Assembly: GCA_965277495.1 (NCBI GenBank)
Contig: OZ255824.1
Location: forward strand, 4,092,001 to 4,156,000
Direction of reading: 5' to 3'
Origin: CAHJXG01 sp965277495
GTDB taxonomy: Bacteria; Pseudomonadota; Alphaproteobacteria; Acetobacterales; Acetobacteraceae
DNA length: 64,000 nt
Shown: one piece after another, positions 51,539 through 60,601 of the stretch
How positions within the stretch are numbered: the stretch's first letter is position 1
Layout: the number at the start of each line of letters is the position of its first letter
Position numbers and translations under genes: made by a program
Notes under the pieces: model-generated
Told to the model about the DNA's origin: nothing
Databases searched by the model: none
The model's input: the letters and a program-made list of their open reading frames with translations, nothing else

Positions 51539-52303
51539 ATGGAACGCCGCGAGCTGCTTCTCACCGCCTGCGCCGCCGCTTTGGTGTCCAGCCCAGCGTG
51601 GGCGGACCAGGTCACGGTCATGGCCGCCGCCAGCCTGACCGACGCCATGCAGGCGCTCGGACGGACCTGGTCCGGCAAGGGCAACGCCGCGCCCCGATTC
51701 GTCTTCGCGGCCTCCTCGGCCTTGGCCCGGCAGATCGAGCAGGGCGCGCCGGCCGACATCTTCGCCTCCGCCGACGAGCCCTGGATGGACTACCTGCAAC
51801 AACGCGGCCTGATCGTGCCGGACAGCCGCACCAGCCCGCTTGGCAACCGCCTGGTGCTGATTGCCCCCACTGATCAGCCCGGCGTTATCGCGCTCGCGCC
51901 CGGCGTCGACCTGCTGGCGCGGTTGGGGCCGCAAGGACGGCTCGCGACCGGGGACCCGGCCAGCGTCCCCGTCGGCAAGTATGCGCAACAGGCGCTGACG
52001 GCGCTCGGCATTTGGGACCAGATCGCCCCCCGTCTCGCCCGCGCCGACAACGTGCGCGCGGCATTGCTGCTGGTCGAGCGCGGCGAAGCGCCGTTGGGCA
52101 TCGTCTATTCGACCGACGCCGCCGTGTCGAAAGGCGTGCGGATCGTCGGCACCTTCCCGGAAAACACCCACCCGGCCATCAGCTACCCTTTCGCGCTCAC
52201 CCAGCGCGGCGACCGGCCCGACGTGCAGGCGCTGTTCGCCTTCCTCACGGGTCCGCAGGCGGCGCCCACCTACCGGACGCTGGGCTTCTCCGTCCGCGAG
52301 TGA
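51539..52303 (+). CDS. modA: Molybdate ABC transporter substrate-binding protein
   Basis: A protein of 254 residues: signal peptide (MERRELLLTACAAALVSSPAWA), then VMAAASLTDAMQAL with the oxyanion-binding Ser, and ASSALARQIEQGAPADIFASAD, both typical ModA signatures, ending with IVYSTDAAVSKGVRIVGTFPE. It binds molybdate or tungstate in the periplasm. The ATG 51539 is chosen to start the signal peptide; the frame to 51470 is longer. modB follows. Confidence 0.93.
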   Translation: MERRELLLTACAAALVSSPAWADQVTVMAAASLTDAMQALGRTWSGKGNAAPRFVFAASSALARQIEQGAPADIFASADEPWMDYLQQRGLIVPDSRTSPLGNRLVLIAPTDQPGVIALAPGVDLLARLGPQGRLATGDPASVPVGKYAQQALTALGIWDQIAPRLARADNVRAALLLVERGEAPLGIVYSTDAAVSKGVRIVGTFPENTHPAISYPFALTQRGDRPDVQALFAFLTGPQAAPTYRTLGFSVRE

Positions 52304-52329
52304 TCCTGGCGAGTGATCCTGGCGAGTGA
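52298..52329. repeat. 13-bp tandem duplication at the modA-modB junction
   Basis: GAGTGATCCTGGC occurs at 52298-52310 and 52311-52323, followed by GAGTGA again at 52324. The first GAGTGA holds the modA stop and the third the modB GTG start. Confidence 0.85.
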
Positions 52330-53027
52330 ACCCGCTCGATTGGCTCTCCGCGGACGAGTGGGAAGCGGTCCACCTCAGCCTCGTGGTCGCCTCGCGCAGC
52401 GTCGGCTTCGGGCTGCCGCTCGCCATCATGGCCGCCTATGCGTTGGTGCGGGGCCGCTTCCCCGGACGCTCCCTGCTCGACGCGCTAGTGCTCTTGCCGC
52501 TGGTGATGCCGCCTGTCGTGACCGGCTGGGGGCTGCTGCTGCTGTTCGGCGTGCGCGGGCCGTTCGGATCGGCGTTGCAGCACTGGTTCGGCGTGCGCCT
52601 GGTGTTCACCACCGCCGGCGCCGCGCTCGCCACCGCGGTAATGGCGTTCCCGCTCATGGTCCGCGCCATCCGCCTGTCACTGGAGGGCGTCGACCCCGGC
52701 CTGGAGGCGGCGGCGCGCACGCTGGGCGCCGGGCCGGCCGACCGATTCCTGACCGTCACCCTGCCGCTGATGGCGCCGGGCATCCTGGCCGGCGCGGTGG
52801 TGGCCTTCGCCGCCGGGCTGGGCGAGTTCGGCGCCGTCATCACCTTCGCCTCCAACATCCCGGGCCAGACGCAGACCCTGCCGCTCGCCATCTACGCCGC
52901 CACCCAGGTGCCCGGTGGCGAGGCGGCCGCGGCCAAGCTGTCCGCCGTCTCGTTCACCCTCGCCATCGCCGGGCTGCTGCTGTCGGAGCTGATCGCGCGG
53001 CGCATGCACCGGCTGCTGGGAATGTAG
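52326..53027 (+). CDS. modB: Molybdate ABC transporter permease
   Basis: A protein of 233 residues with five to six helices and the EAA-type loop EAAARTLGAGPADRFLTVTLPL that docks with ModC, and ALGEFGAVITFASN-like GEFGAVITFASNIPG, a ModB/CysT landmark. It starts with GTG in the last unit of a 13-bp repeat. Its TAG stop overlaps the modC GTG by one base. Confidence 0.92.
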   Translation: MNPLDWLSADEWEAVHLSLVVASRSVGFGLPLAIMAAYALVRGRFPGRSLLDALVLLPLVMPPVVTGWGLLLLFGVRGPFGSALQHWFGVRLVFTTAGAALATAVMAFPLMVRAIRLSLEGVDPGLEAAARTLGAGPADRFLTVTLPLMAPGILAGAVVAFAAGLGEFGAVITFASNIPGQTQTLPLAIYAATQVPGGEAAAAKLSAVSFTLAIAGLLLSELIARRMHRLLGM

Positions 53028-54103
53028 TGCTTGAGGTTGCGGCGGCGCACAGCTTCGGCGCATTCACCCTCGACGTGGCGTTCCGCGCGCCGACGCCCGG
53101 CGTCACGGTGCTGTTCGGCGCCTCTGGCTCGGGGAAAAGCACGGTCCTGGCCGTCGTCGCCGGGCTGCTGCGTCCACGGTCGGGACGGGTGGCGCTGGAC
53201 GGCGCGGCGCTGCTGGACACCGCCGCCCGCGTCGACGTGCCCGCGGAACGGCGGCGCTGCGGCGTCGTGTTCCAGGACGCCAAGCTGCTGCCGCATCTCT
53301 CGGTGGAGACCAACCTGCGCTATGGCGAGCGCCGTGCGCCGCGGGATGCGGCCGGGCCGGGCTTCGCCGAGGTGGTCGCGCTTTTGGGCATCGCGCCGTT
53401 GCTGCGCCGCCGTCCACGGATGCTGTCGGGCGGCGAGCGGCAGAGGGTGGCGCTCGGGCGCGCCCTGCTGTCCCGCCCGCGTTTGCTGCTGATGGACGAG
53501 CCGCTGGCCGCGCTGGACGGCCCGCGCAAGGCGGAGATCCTGCCGTTCATCGAGCGCCTGCGCGACGTGTCGGGGCTGCCGGTGCTGTATGTGACGCATG
53601 CCCTGGACGAGGTGGACCGGCTGGCGGACACGCTCGTGCTCATGGAGGCTGGACGGGTGCTGGCGACCGGGCCGTTGGAGGTCCTGGCCGTGCGCACCGA
53701 CCTGCCGGCGCTCAGCGGACGCCGGGACGCCGGGGCCGTGCTGTCATGCTCGGTAATTGCGCACGACGCCGCCCGTGGGCTGACGTGGCTCGGCTTCGCG
53801 GGCGGCGAGCTTCAGGTGCCGTTGCGGGCGGAGCCGGTGGGCACGCAGCTTCGGCTGCGCCTGCGCGCCCGCGACGTGTCGGTGGCGACTGAGCCGCCGC
53901 GGGGCATCAGCAGCCACAACATCCTGGCTGGCACGATCGCCGCCATCGCACCGGCCGGCCCGCACGAGGCGTTCGTCACCATGCATGTCGGCCCGACGCC
54001 GCTGGTTGCGCGCCTCACGCGCGACGCCGTGGCCGGGCTTGTCTTGGTGCCCGGCATGGCCGTGTTCGCGCTGGTGAAGTCGACGGCGTTCGATCATGGC
54101 TGA
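53027..54103 (+). CDS. modC: Molybdate ABC transporter ATP-binding protein
   Basis: A protein of 358 residues. Walker A GASGSGKST, Q-loop VVFQDAKLLPHLSV, signature LSGGERQRVALGRALL, Walker B LLLMDEPLAALD, H-loop VTHALDEV, and a C-terminal TOBE region (ISSHNILAGTIAAI ... VFALVKSTAFD) that binds molybdate for trans-inhibition. The GTG start abuts the modB stop. Transport energy for ModA/ModB. Confidence 0.94.
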   Translation: MLEVAAAHSFGAFTLDVAFRAPTPGVTVLFGASGSGKSTVLAVVAGLLRPRSGRVALDGAALLDTAARVDVPAERRRCGVVFQDAKLLPHLSVETNLRYGERRAPRDAAGPGFAEVVALLGIAPLLRRRPRMLSGGERQRVALGRALLSRPRLLLMDEPLAALDGPRKAEILPFIERLRDVSGLPVLYVTHALDEVDRLADTLVLMEAGRVLATGPLEVLAVRTDLPALSGRRDAGAVLSCSVIAHDAARGLTWLGFAGGELQVPLRAEPVGTQLRLRLRARDVSVATEPPRGISSHNILAGTIAAIAPAGPHEAFVTMHVGPTPLVARLTRDAVAGLVLVPGMAVFALVKSTAFDHG

Positions 54104-54106
54104 ACT

Positions 54107-54622
54107 TCAGCGCACCTCGATCGACACCACGTCCCGGACATTGCGGCCTGCATGGGTGTCGGCCGGAATCACCAGTCGCAACGCCGGCAGCGGCTTGCCG
54201 TCCTCGGCATAGGCGACCAGCACCTGCTTGCCCTCGAAATGCGGATCAAGTTCGCCGATCGCCAGCGCGGCCGCGTAGCCGTCCCGCCCGCGCGCCAGCA
54301 GGGTATGCTGCAGGAAGGTGCGCTTGCCCGGCTCGTCCACTGGCCCGGCCGTGGTGACCAGGGTCCATAGCAGCGCGCCGGTGAAGGACATCCGCTGCGT
54401 GCCGTTGGCCTCGGTGCGCTCCTCTTCGACCGTGACGGGCGGCAGGGCCTGCAGTTCCGCCAGCGTGAGGATGCGGGGATGCTCAATCCGTCCCTGCAAC
54501 GCAAGCTCAAGCGGAGCGGGCGGCGTGGCCTGCGCGGCGGCGGGCACCGGACTGCCGGCTGCAATAAGCAGCAGGGCGAATGCCGCCGCAGCCCAGCGCC
54601 GCCGTGCTGGCCCAGTCCGCAT
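54107..54622 (-). CDS. Secreted molybdopterin-binding-domain-like protein
   Basis: A protein of 171 residues: signal peptide (to about AAAQA), then a small domain resembling the sulfite-oxidase-type molybdopterin fold (TLAELQALPPVTVEE, FTGALLWTLVTTAG, LPALRLVIPAD). No cofactor Cys is visible, so it may be a non-catalytic relative, but its position facing modABC and next to a molbindin supports a molybdenum link. It converges with modC 3 bp away. Confidence 0.7.
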   Translation of the reverse strand: MRTGPARRRWAAAAFALLLIAAGSPVPAAAQATPPAPLELALQGRIEHPRILTLAELQALPPVTVEEERTEANGTQRMSFTGALLWTLVTTAGPVDEPGKRTFLQHTLLARGRDGYAAALAIGELDPHFEGKQVLVAYAEDGKPLPALRLVIPADTHAGRNVRDVVSIEVR

Positions 54623-54625
54623 CGG

Positions 54626-54835
54626 CTACTTCGCCACCATGACGTCGGACGACTTGATCACGGCTGTGGCGTCGTCGCCGACCTTCAACCCCAGGTCGTC
54701 GATGGCCTCGTTGGTGATCGAGGAATGGATCGTGATGCCGTTGCCGATGTCGATGTGCACATGGCCGGTGGTCTGCCCCTTTTCGACCGCGGTGATCTTG
54801 CCCTTGATCTGGTTGCGCGCGCTCAGCTTCATCAT
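54626..54835 (-). CDS. Molbindin (TOBE-domain molybdate-binding protein)
   Basis: A protein of 69 residues forming a single TOBE/Mop domain: MKLSARNQIKGKITAVEKG, GHVHIDIGNGITIHSSIT, LGLKVGDDATAVIKSSDVMVAK. Mop-type oligomers store molybdate in the cytoplasm. It lies 3 bp from the secreted protein and next to modABC in convergent orientation. Confidence 0.93.
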   Translation of the reverse strand: MMKLSARNQIKGKITAVEKGQTTGHVHIDIGNGITIHSSITNEAIDDLGLKVGDDATAVIKSSDVMVAK

Positions 54836-54886
54836 GTCTGCGTCCCTTTGATTGCGGGCTGTGGCCTTATGCCGGTTAGGCGGAGA

Positions 54887-55498
54887 TTACCACATGGTCT
54901 GGCGCGCACGTTCGCCCCAGGCGCGGTCATACTCGGCGCCGCCGACGCGTTCGCCGCTCATGGCGGCCAGAATCTCGCCGGGGGTGGGCAGCGCCTTGGG
55001 GTCGACATGCGCCGCCGGGTCCCACAGGCGTGAACGGACGATGGCGCGGGCGCATTGGAAGTATATTTCGCCGACCTCGATCACCATGACGGAGCGCGGC
55101 GCCTTCTCTTCGACCGCGAATGAACGCAGCAGCTCCGCATCGGTCTCCAGAAAGGCGCGCCCGTTCACCCGCAGCGTGCTGCCGCTGCCGGGTATTAAGA
55201 AGCACAGCGCCACCCGAGGGTCGCGCACGATGTTGCACAGGCTGTCCACCCGGTTGTTGCCGCGGCGGTCCGGCAGCAGCAGCGTATGCTCGTCATGCAC
55301 CCGCACGAAGCCCGGCATGTCGCCGCGCGGCGAGCAGTCCAGGCCCTCCGGCCCGCAGGTCGCGAGCACCGCGAACGGGGAGGCGGCGATCATTGCATGG
55401 TATTGCGGGGTGACGCGCCGGGCCACCTTGGCGGTCGACGCCTCGCCGACCGGACCATACAGGGAAATCAGTTCCTCGACTGTCTCGATCCTTGCCAT
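54887..55498 (-). CDS. MSMEG_1061-type FMN-dependent PPOX flavoprotein
   Basis: A protein of 203 residues with the split-barrel PNPOx-like fold: FAVLATCGPEGLDCSPRGD, LLLPDRRGNNRVDSLCNI and RVALCFLIPGSG. The family (TIGR04025) is a flavin reductase-type pyridoxamine oxidase relative of unknown physiological substrate. A hairpin of 9 bp lies between it and the next gene. Confidence 0.8.
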   Translation of the reverse strand: MARIETVEELISLYGPVGEASTAKVARRVTPQYHAMIAASPFAVLATCGPEGLDCSPRGDMPGFVRVHDEHTLLLPDRRGNNRVDSLCNIVRDPRVALCFLIPGSGSTLRVNGRAFLETDAELLRSFAVEEKAPRSVMVIEVGEIYFQCARAIVRSRLWDPAAHVDPKALPTPGEILAAMSGERVGGAEYDRAWGERARQTMW

Positions 55499-55543
55499 CG
55501 CGCGCCTCCCCTTGCGGCTGCGATAGGTTTAGCGGCGAAGCCT

Positions 55544-55569
55544 CTCCCGCGCCAAGCCCAGCGCGGGAG
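55544..55569. terminator. Hairpin between two minus-strand genes
   Basis: A perfect 9-bp stem CTCCCGCGC (55544-55552) / GCGCGGGAG (55561-55569) with an 8-nt loop, 18 bp downstream of the stop of the repeat-protein gene. There is no T-run, so the terminator role is only possible. Confidence 0.35.
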
Positions 55570-55586
55570 GTGCCTACCTTCGTTTA

Positions 55587-56390
55587 TTACTGCGGAGCGT
55601 TGGGCGCCGGGGCGTCGGAGCCGCGCGGGCCGCCATGCCTCGGGCCATGACGGTCGCCGTCCGGACCAGCCGCATCCGGGCCGCCATGGCGCATCGGCGG
55701 CCCCTTGATCTCGGTCAGTTGCTGCGCGTTCGGCCCGATCGCCCGCGCGGCGATCACCTTGCCCAACCCGCTCGCCGTGCCTTCGCCGCGCACGAACACC
55801 GTCTGGCCCACGGCAAGCGCCGCGCCCAGGTTCTGCGCCTCACGCGGCGGCAGGCGCACGATGGTGCCGTCGGCCAGCAGCACGCCATTCATGTCGCCGC
55901 GCGGGCCGTGCAACTGCGCCTTGACCGCGCCCTGGTCCTCAAGCGGCTGCCGGGCAGCGGCGGGACCAGCGCCATGCTCGCGCCCATGCGGGCCGCCCGG
56001 GCCGCCCATGCCGCCCATGCTACGGGGACCAACCGGGCCGTTATCGGTCACGCTCTGGTGGCTGGCGTCGTTGGTGACCTGCATGGCCTGCACCATCGGC
56101 ACGTCGCGCGCGCGCAGGCCGCGCACCGTCACCTGGTCGCCGGGCTTCACGGCAAAGACAAGCTGCGCGCCGAGGTGCGGCGGCAGGTGCACTTCCGTCC
56201 CGTCGTCGAGGATCAGGCCGTCCACGTCGCCGCGCGGGGTCAGGCTATATTGGGCGACTTTGCCCTTGGTCGCCGGCAATTGCGCCGGGTCATAGGTCGG
56301 CGCGGTCTGCGCCACCGCCACCCCAGCCGCCCCGGCGATGACCGTCGCGGCGAGCAGGGCGTAGCGGAGCCGCTTGGTTGAAAATGTCAT
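55587..56390 (-). CDS. Secreted protein with two internal OB-like repeats
   Basis: A protein of 267 residues: signal peptide (MTFSTKRLRYALLAAT..AVAQT), then two repeats of about 50 residues that align well (SLTPRGDVDGLILDDGTEVHLPP with QLHGPRGDMNGVLLADGTIVRLPP; each followed by Q[VT]VRGLR- or VFVRGEG-like strands). The C-terminus is His/Gly/Pro-rich. The repeats look like small beta-barrel units. The ATG at 56390 has GGAG 7 bases upstream. No family recognised. Its start lies 97 bp downstream of the stop of the NtrC-type regulator. Confidence 0.7.
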   Translation of the reverse strand: MTFSTKRLRYALLAATVIAGAAGVAVAQTAPTYDPAQLPATKGKVAQYSLTPRGDVDGLILDDGTEVHLPPHLGAQLVFAVKPGDQVTVRGLRARDVPMVQAMQVTNDASHQSVTDNGPVGPRSMGGMGGPGGPHGREHGAGPAAARQPLEDQGAVKAQLHGPRGDMNGVLLADGTIVRLPPREAQNLGAALAVGQTVFVRGEGTASGLGKVIAARAIGPNAQQLTEIKGPPMRHGGPDAAGPDGDRHGPRHGGPRGSDAPAPNAPQ

Positions 56391-56487
56391 GATGTTCTCC
56401 ATCGTCATGGGCGGTTCGCCCACACCAACAGCATCGCAACCGCCGTGCCAGTTATAAAATGTTGTAATGTCTGGATATTTCTTGGCC

Positions 56488-57867
56488 CTATTCGGTCCCG
56501 TCGTCCGTACTCGCGACGGGAGCCGTCCGCATTCCGGACGCATCCAGCCGCGCGAGCTTGGTGTGCAGGAGCTGGCGGTGGATGCCCAGCCGCCGCGCCG
56601 CCTCGGCCCGGTTGCCGCGGCTGGCCTCCAGCGCCCGGCGGATCATCTCGGCCTCCAGACGGGCCAACGCAGTAGGAAGGTCCCCGGCCAGCCAGTCCGG
56701 CGCGTCGGGAACCGGCGCTGTGGGAGCGCCGAGAAAATCCAGGTCGGCAGCCGCGATCACCGGCTGGCGGACCAGGGCGGCGACGCGCTCCATGGCATTG
56801 CGCAGTTCGCGCACGTTGCCGGGCCAGGGATACGCGATCAGCCGTGCCGCCGCCGCAGCCGCAAGGCGCTTGGGAACGCCGCCCGGCCCTGCCGCGAGGG
56901 CCAGCACGTGGTCGGCCAGGGGCACGATGTCGGCCAGCCGTTCCCGCAACGGCGGCAGATGCAGCGGCACCACCCCCAAGCGGTAGAATAAATCCTCCCG
57001 AAAGCTGCCGTCCCGGACCGCGCGGGCGAGGTCGCGATGCGTCGCCGCCAGCACCCGGACATCCACCGCGACCGGACGTCCGCCGACCGGCGTCACCATG
57101 CGGTCCCCGAGCACGCGCAGCAGCTTGGCCTGCATGGCGGGCGCCATGTCGCCGATTTCGTCGAGGAATAGCGTGCCGCGGTCGGCTTCCCGGAACGACC
57201 CGGCGCGGTCGGACACTGCGCCGGTGAACGCGCCGCGCACGTGGCCGAACAGCAGGCTTTCCAGCAGCTCGGCCGGGATGGCGGCGCAGTTCACCGCGAT
57301 GAACGGGCCCTTCGCGCGCCGTCCATGCCGGTGCAGCGCGCGGGCGACGACCTCCTTGCCGGTGCCGGTCTCCCCGGTGATCAGCACGGTCGCGTCGCTG
57401 TCGGCCAGCAGCCCGATAGCCTTTTGCACTTCCCGTAATGCAGCGCTGGCCCCCACCATCTCGCCGTCAGGCGTCGACTCCGCCACGGGGGGTGCGGTGT
57501 CGTCGGGCTTGGCCGGCAGCAGCCGGGGCAGCAATGCGGCGAGGTCCGCGCGGCCGATCGGCTTGGCCAGGTGGTCGACGGCGCCGAGCCGCATCGCCTC
57601 AATCGTGTTCGCCGCGGTCGGCACCGCCGTCAGCACTGCGACGCCGGGCGGGGCGGGCAGGGCGCGGATGCGACGCAACACCTCGAGCCCATCAAGCCCG
57701 GGCATGCGGAGGTCGAGCAGCACGGCGTCGATGCCCGGACGGCCCAGCCGGTGCAACGCCATGGCCCCGTCCGCGGCCTCCTCGACTTGGTGGCCGAGGT
57801 CGCCCAGCGTTTCCGCCAGGCCTTCGCGCAGGGCCGCGTCGTCGTCCACGATCAGGATGGTCGCCAT
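56488..57867 (-). CDS. NtrC-family sigma-54-dependent response regulator
   Basis: A protein of 459 residues: receiver domain with D52 (LLDLRMPGLDG), AAA+ domain with Walker A GETGTGKE and the sigma-54 contact loop GAFTGA, Walker B-type LFLDEIGD, and a Fis-type C-terminal HTH (NRAEAARRLGIHRQLLHTKL). It overlaps its kinase gene (TGATG). It should activate sigma-54 promoters; the target is unknown, and the nitrogen-related glnK-amtB genes are 30 kb away. Confidence 0.93.
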   Translation of the reverse strand: MATILIVDDDAALREGLAETLGDLGHQVEEAADGAMALHRLGRPGIDAVLLDLRMPGLDGLEVLRRIRALPAPPGVAVLTAVPTAANTIEAMRLGAVDHLAKPIGRADLAALLPRLLPAKPDDTAPPVAESTPDGEMVGASAALREVQKAIGLLADSDATVLITGETGTGKEVVARALHRHGRRAKGPFIAVNCAAIPAELLESLLFGHVRGAFTGAVSDRAGSFREADRGTLFLDEIGDMAPAMQAKLLRVLGDRMVTPVGGRPVAVDVRVLAATHRDLARAVRDGSFREDLFYRLGVVPLHLPPLRERLADIVPLADHVLALAAGPGGVPKRLAAAAAARLIAYPWPGNVRELRNAMERVAALVRQPVIAAADLDFLGAPTAPVPDAPDWLAGDLPTALARLEAEMIRRALEASRGNRAEAARRLGIHRQLLHTKLARLDASGMRTAPVASTDDGTE

Positions 57868-59321
57868 CAGGCCATGCCCCCAAGCTCGATCACGAACCGC
57901 GCGCCCTTTGCGGGAGCGGCGAGGCTGAGCCGGCCGCCATGCGCCTCTACCAGCTCGCGGGCGATCGCCAGGCCAAGGCCGGTGCCATCGGCGCGGCCGG
58001 TCACGAACGGCTCGAACAGCGTGTCGCGCAGGCCGGGCGCGACGCCGGGGCCGCTGTCGTCCACAACGAGGCGCAGGACTTTGCCCGCATGTTCGGCGCG
58101 CAGCGATACCCGGCCCCCCGGCGGCGTGTGCTGGATGGCATTGGATACCAAGTTGTCCAGCGCCCGGCCGATCAATGCCGCGTCGAGATCGGCCGTCCCG
58201 GCGCCTTCGGACACCAGTTCGACCGTTCCGGCGGCGGCCTGGACAGCGTTCCGTTCGATGCAGGCCGCAAACAGCGCCGCGATGTCGACCAGCTCCGGCA
58301 CCGGGTCGCGGCGCTGGGTCATGGCGAGCAATTCACCCAACAGGCGGTCGAGGCGTCCGATCTGCTCCAGCACCGCGGCCAAGGCACGCTGGCGTCGCTC
58401 GTCGTCGCCCGCCAGGCCGTTCTCCGCCCGCAGCCGCATCGCCGCGAGCGGGTTGCGTATTTCGTGCGCCACCCCGGCGGCGACCCGGCCCAGCGCCGCC
58501 AGCCGTTCCGCCGCGACGACGCGCGCGTCCAGCTCCGCCGACCGCCGCCGGGCCTGCACCAGGCGCTGCCCGGCCTGGTTCAGGGCGTCCACGATGCGGT
58601 CGAGGTCATGCTCTCCGGTGAAGCGCAGCACCGGCGGCGCGTCGTCGGCCTGGCGGGCCAGCCCGGCCTCGACCGTGCCCACCTGCCGGGACCACGCCCG
58701 CAGCATCCAGGCGAGCCACGCCGACATGCCCAGCATCAGCGCGAACAGCAGGCCGAGCCCGCTGCGCAGCTCATCCGCCGCCGTGGCCGCCTGTACCCGC
58801 GTCATGGCCCAGGCGGTCAGGCCCTCGATGGGCCCCGGCAACGGGCAGGCGTGCAACAACAGGGTTTGAACGTTCGAGGCGGAAACGCGGGCGACGGCGG
58901 CCTCGTCCCGCGCCGCCTGCTCGTTCGCGGCCTGGACGCCCGCGAACTCGGCCGATGGCAGGCCAGGGTTCAAGGCCGCGCTGGGATTGGTTGGGTAGGA
59001 ATAGGCCAACGACCCGGCCTCAGTCTGCCAAACCCCGCCCTCGACCCCGGCCTGCCGCGCCAGCGCCAGGGACACCGCCGCGCCAAGGTCGGCGTGCAGC
59101 CCAGCGTCGTCCAGCGACGGAACCGGGCCGCGCCAGCCCGCGATGTAAAAAGCATAGCGCTCGCGGATCAGGTCGCAGGCCCGCGCAACGACCGCTTCCC
59201 CCCGCTGCACCTGCGCCGTGGTGGATTGGCCGGAGATCTGCACCAGCAGCGCCCCGGACGCGATGCAGGCGGCCAGCGAGAACGCCCAGAGCACCAGGAG
59301 CCGGGCGCGGAGCGAGCGCAA
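57867..59321 (-). CDS. Sensor histidine kinase
   Basis: A protein of 484 residues: two membrane helices (about 9-29 and 187-208) flank a periplasmic sensor domain of about 155 residues, then a HAMP-like linker, the HisKA domain with H286 in VAHEIRNPLAAM, and HATPase_c with DNLVSNAIQHT, DDSGPGV and DGTGLGLAIARELVEAHGG. It is the cognate kinase of the overlapping NtrC-type regulator. Ligand unknown. Confidence 0.93.
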   Translation of the reverse strand: MRSLRARLLVLWAFSLAACIASGALLVQISGQSTTAQVQRGEAVVARACDLIRERYAFYIAGWRGPVPSLDDAGLHADLGAAVSLALARQAGVEGGVWQTEAGSLAYSYPTNPSAALNPGLPSAEFAGVQAANEQAARDEAAVARVSASNVQTLLLHACPLPGPIEGLTAWAMTRVQAATAADELRSGLGLLFALMLGMSAWLAWMLRAWSRQVGTVEAGLARQADDAPPVLRFTGEHDLDRIVDALNQAGQRLVQARRRSAELDARVVAAERLAALGRVAAGVAHEIRNPLAAMRLRAENGLAGDDERRQRALAAVLEQIGRLDRLLGELLAMTQRRDPVPELVDIAALFAACIERNAVQAAAGTVELVSEGAGTADLDAALIGRALDNLVSNAIQHTPPGGRVSLRAEHAGKVLRLVVDDSGPGVAPGLRDTLFEPFVTGRADGTGLGLAIARELVEAHGGRLSLAAPAKGARFVIELGGMA

Positions 59322-59329
59322 TCAGCCGG

Positions 59330-60601
59330 TCATAATAAGGACGGCGCCGGCCCGCGGGTGCGGTCCAGCCCGTCGACGCGCGGCAGGGCCACCGGCGGCC
59401 CGCTTAGCGCGGATTGATAGATCGCCTCCATGATCTTGTGGTCCTGCACGCCCTCCTCGCCGGGGGTGTGCGGCTGCCGGTCCGCGAGCACGCAGTCGGC
59501 CATGTGGTCGATCTCCAGGGCGAATTGGTTCTGCTTGGGCAGCCGCCGCTCGTCCACGCTCTCGGCCTTGCCGTCGCGGTGGGCGATGCGGAGCTGCTTG
59601 TCGTCATAGGAGAAGGCGCCGTCCAGGCTGATCGCGCCCGCCGGCGTGTGCACCCGCAGCAGCCGGCTCTCGTGCATGCCATAGCTGGTCGCGCAGTTGG
59701 CGACGACGCCGCTCGGGAAACGCAGCATGAAATTCACCGTTTCCTCCACCTCGGCATAGCGCGGGTCGCCCGGCGGCGAAAACGTGCGGCCAATGACCTC
59801 GATCGGCTCCTCCCCGGTCAGGAAACGGGCCGCGTTCAGGCAATACAGCCCGACATCCGGCAGCGAGCCGCCGCCCGCGAGCGCCCGGTCGAAACGCCAC
59901 TGCTTGCCGTCGCCTTGATTCTGCACGTTCACCGCATCGATGAAGCGGACGGGGCCGAGCGTTTTTTCCCGCACCATCCGCAGCACCTCGCGGTTATAAG
60001 GCTCGTATTGGCAACGATAGGCAATCATCAGCTTGCGCTGGGCGGCGCGGCAGGCGGCGACCATGGCCTGGCCCTCGGCCGAGGACACCGCCATCGGCTT
60101 CTCGCACAGCACGTGCTTGCCGGCCTGGGCGGCGCGCAGGGTATATTCCTTGTGCATCGAGTTGGGCAGGATGATGTAGACGGCCTTCACGTCGGGATTG
60201 TCGCGGATGCGGTCGAAGCCGGCGTAATCATACACCGCCTCGGGCCGCACCCCGTATTCGGCGGCGACGCGCGCGGCCTTGTCCGGCGTGCCGCTCACCA
60301 ACGCGGCCAGGCGGGACTTCTTGGTTTCGGCAAAGGCCGGCAGCACCTGCTCCAAAGCCAGCCGGCCCAGGCCGACGACGGCGAAACCGACCCGCTCGTT
60401 CACCGGCATCGGGTTGGGCGGCTCGCCCGACGGCCGCTCGGTGGGCGCGATCTCGGACGGAAACTCCACCCGTCCGTCCTGCACCTTGCCGATGTCGACC
60501 TCGGGCACGGCGGCGGCGGCGGTGCGCGCGAGCAGCGTCCCGCCAACGCCGGCAGCGCCGAGCTGCACGATCCGGCGACGCATCAAAAACTCTTCAGCCA
60601 T
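59330..60601 (-). CDS. Tat-exported Gfo/Idh/MocA oxidoreductase (glucose-fructose oxidoreductase-like)
   Basis: A protein of 423 residues. The N-terminus has a twin-arginine-type signal (FLMRRRIVQLGAAGVGG, cleavage near AAAAV), followed by the NAD(P)-binding VVGLGRLALE, the catalytic CEKPMAV and the C-terminal substrate domain. It resembles periplasmic GFOR-like enzymes that carry their tightly bound cofactor through the Tat system. GGGAGG lies 6 bases before the ATG at 60601; the frame to 60631 is an extension. Confidence 0.87.
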   Translation of the reverse strand: MAEEFLMRRRIVQLGAAGVGGTLLARTAAAAVPEVDIGKVQDGRVEFPSEIAPTERPSGEPPNPMPVNERVGFAVVGLGRLALEQVLPAFAETKKSRLAALVSGTPDKAARVAAEYGVRPEAVYDYAGFDRIRDNPDVKAVYIILPNSMHKEYTLRAAQAGKHVLCEKPMAVSSAEGQAMVAACRAAQRKLMIAYRCQYEPYNREVLRMVREKTLGPVRFIDAVNVQNQGDGKQWRFDRALAGGGSLPDVGLYCLNAARFLTGEEPIEVIGRTFSPPGDPRYAEVEETVNFMLRFPSGVVANCATSYGMHESRLLRVHTPAGAISLDGAFSYDDKQLRIAHRDGKAESVDERRLPKQNQFALEIDHMADCVLADRQPHTPGEEGVQDHKIMEAIYQSALSGPPVALPRVDGLDRTRGPAPSLL

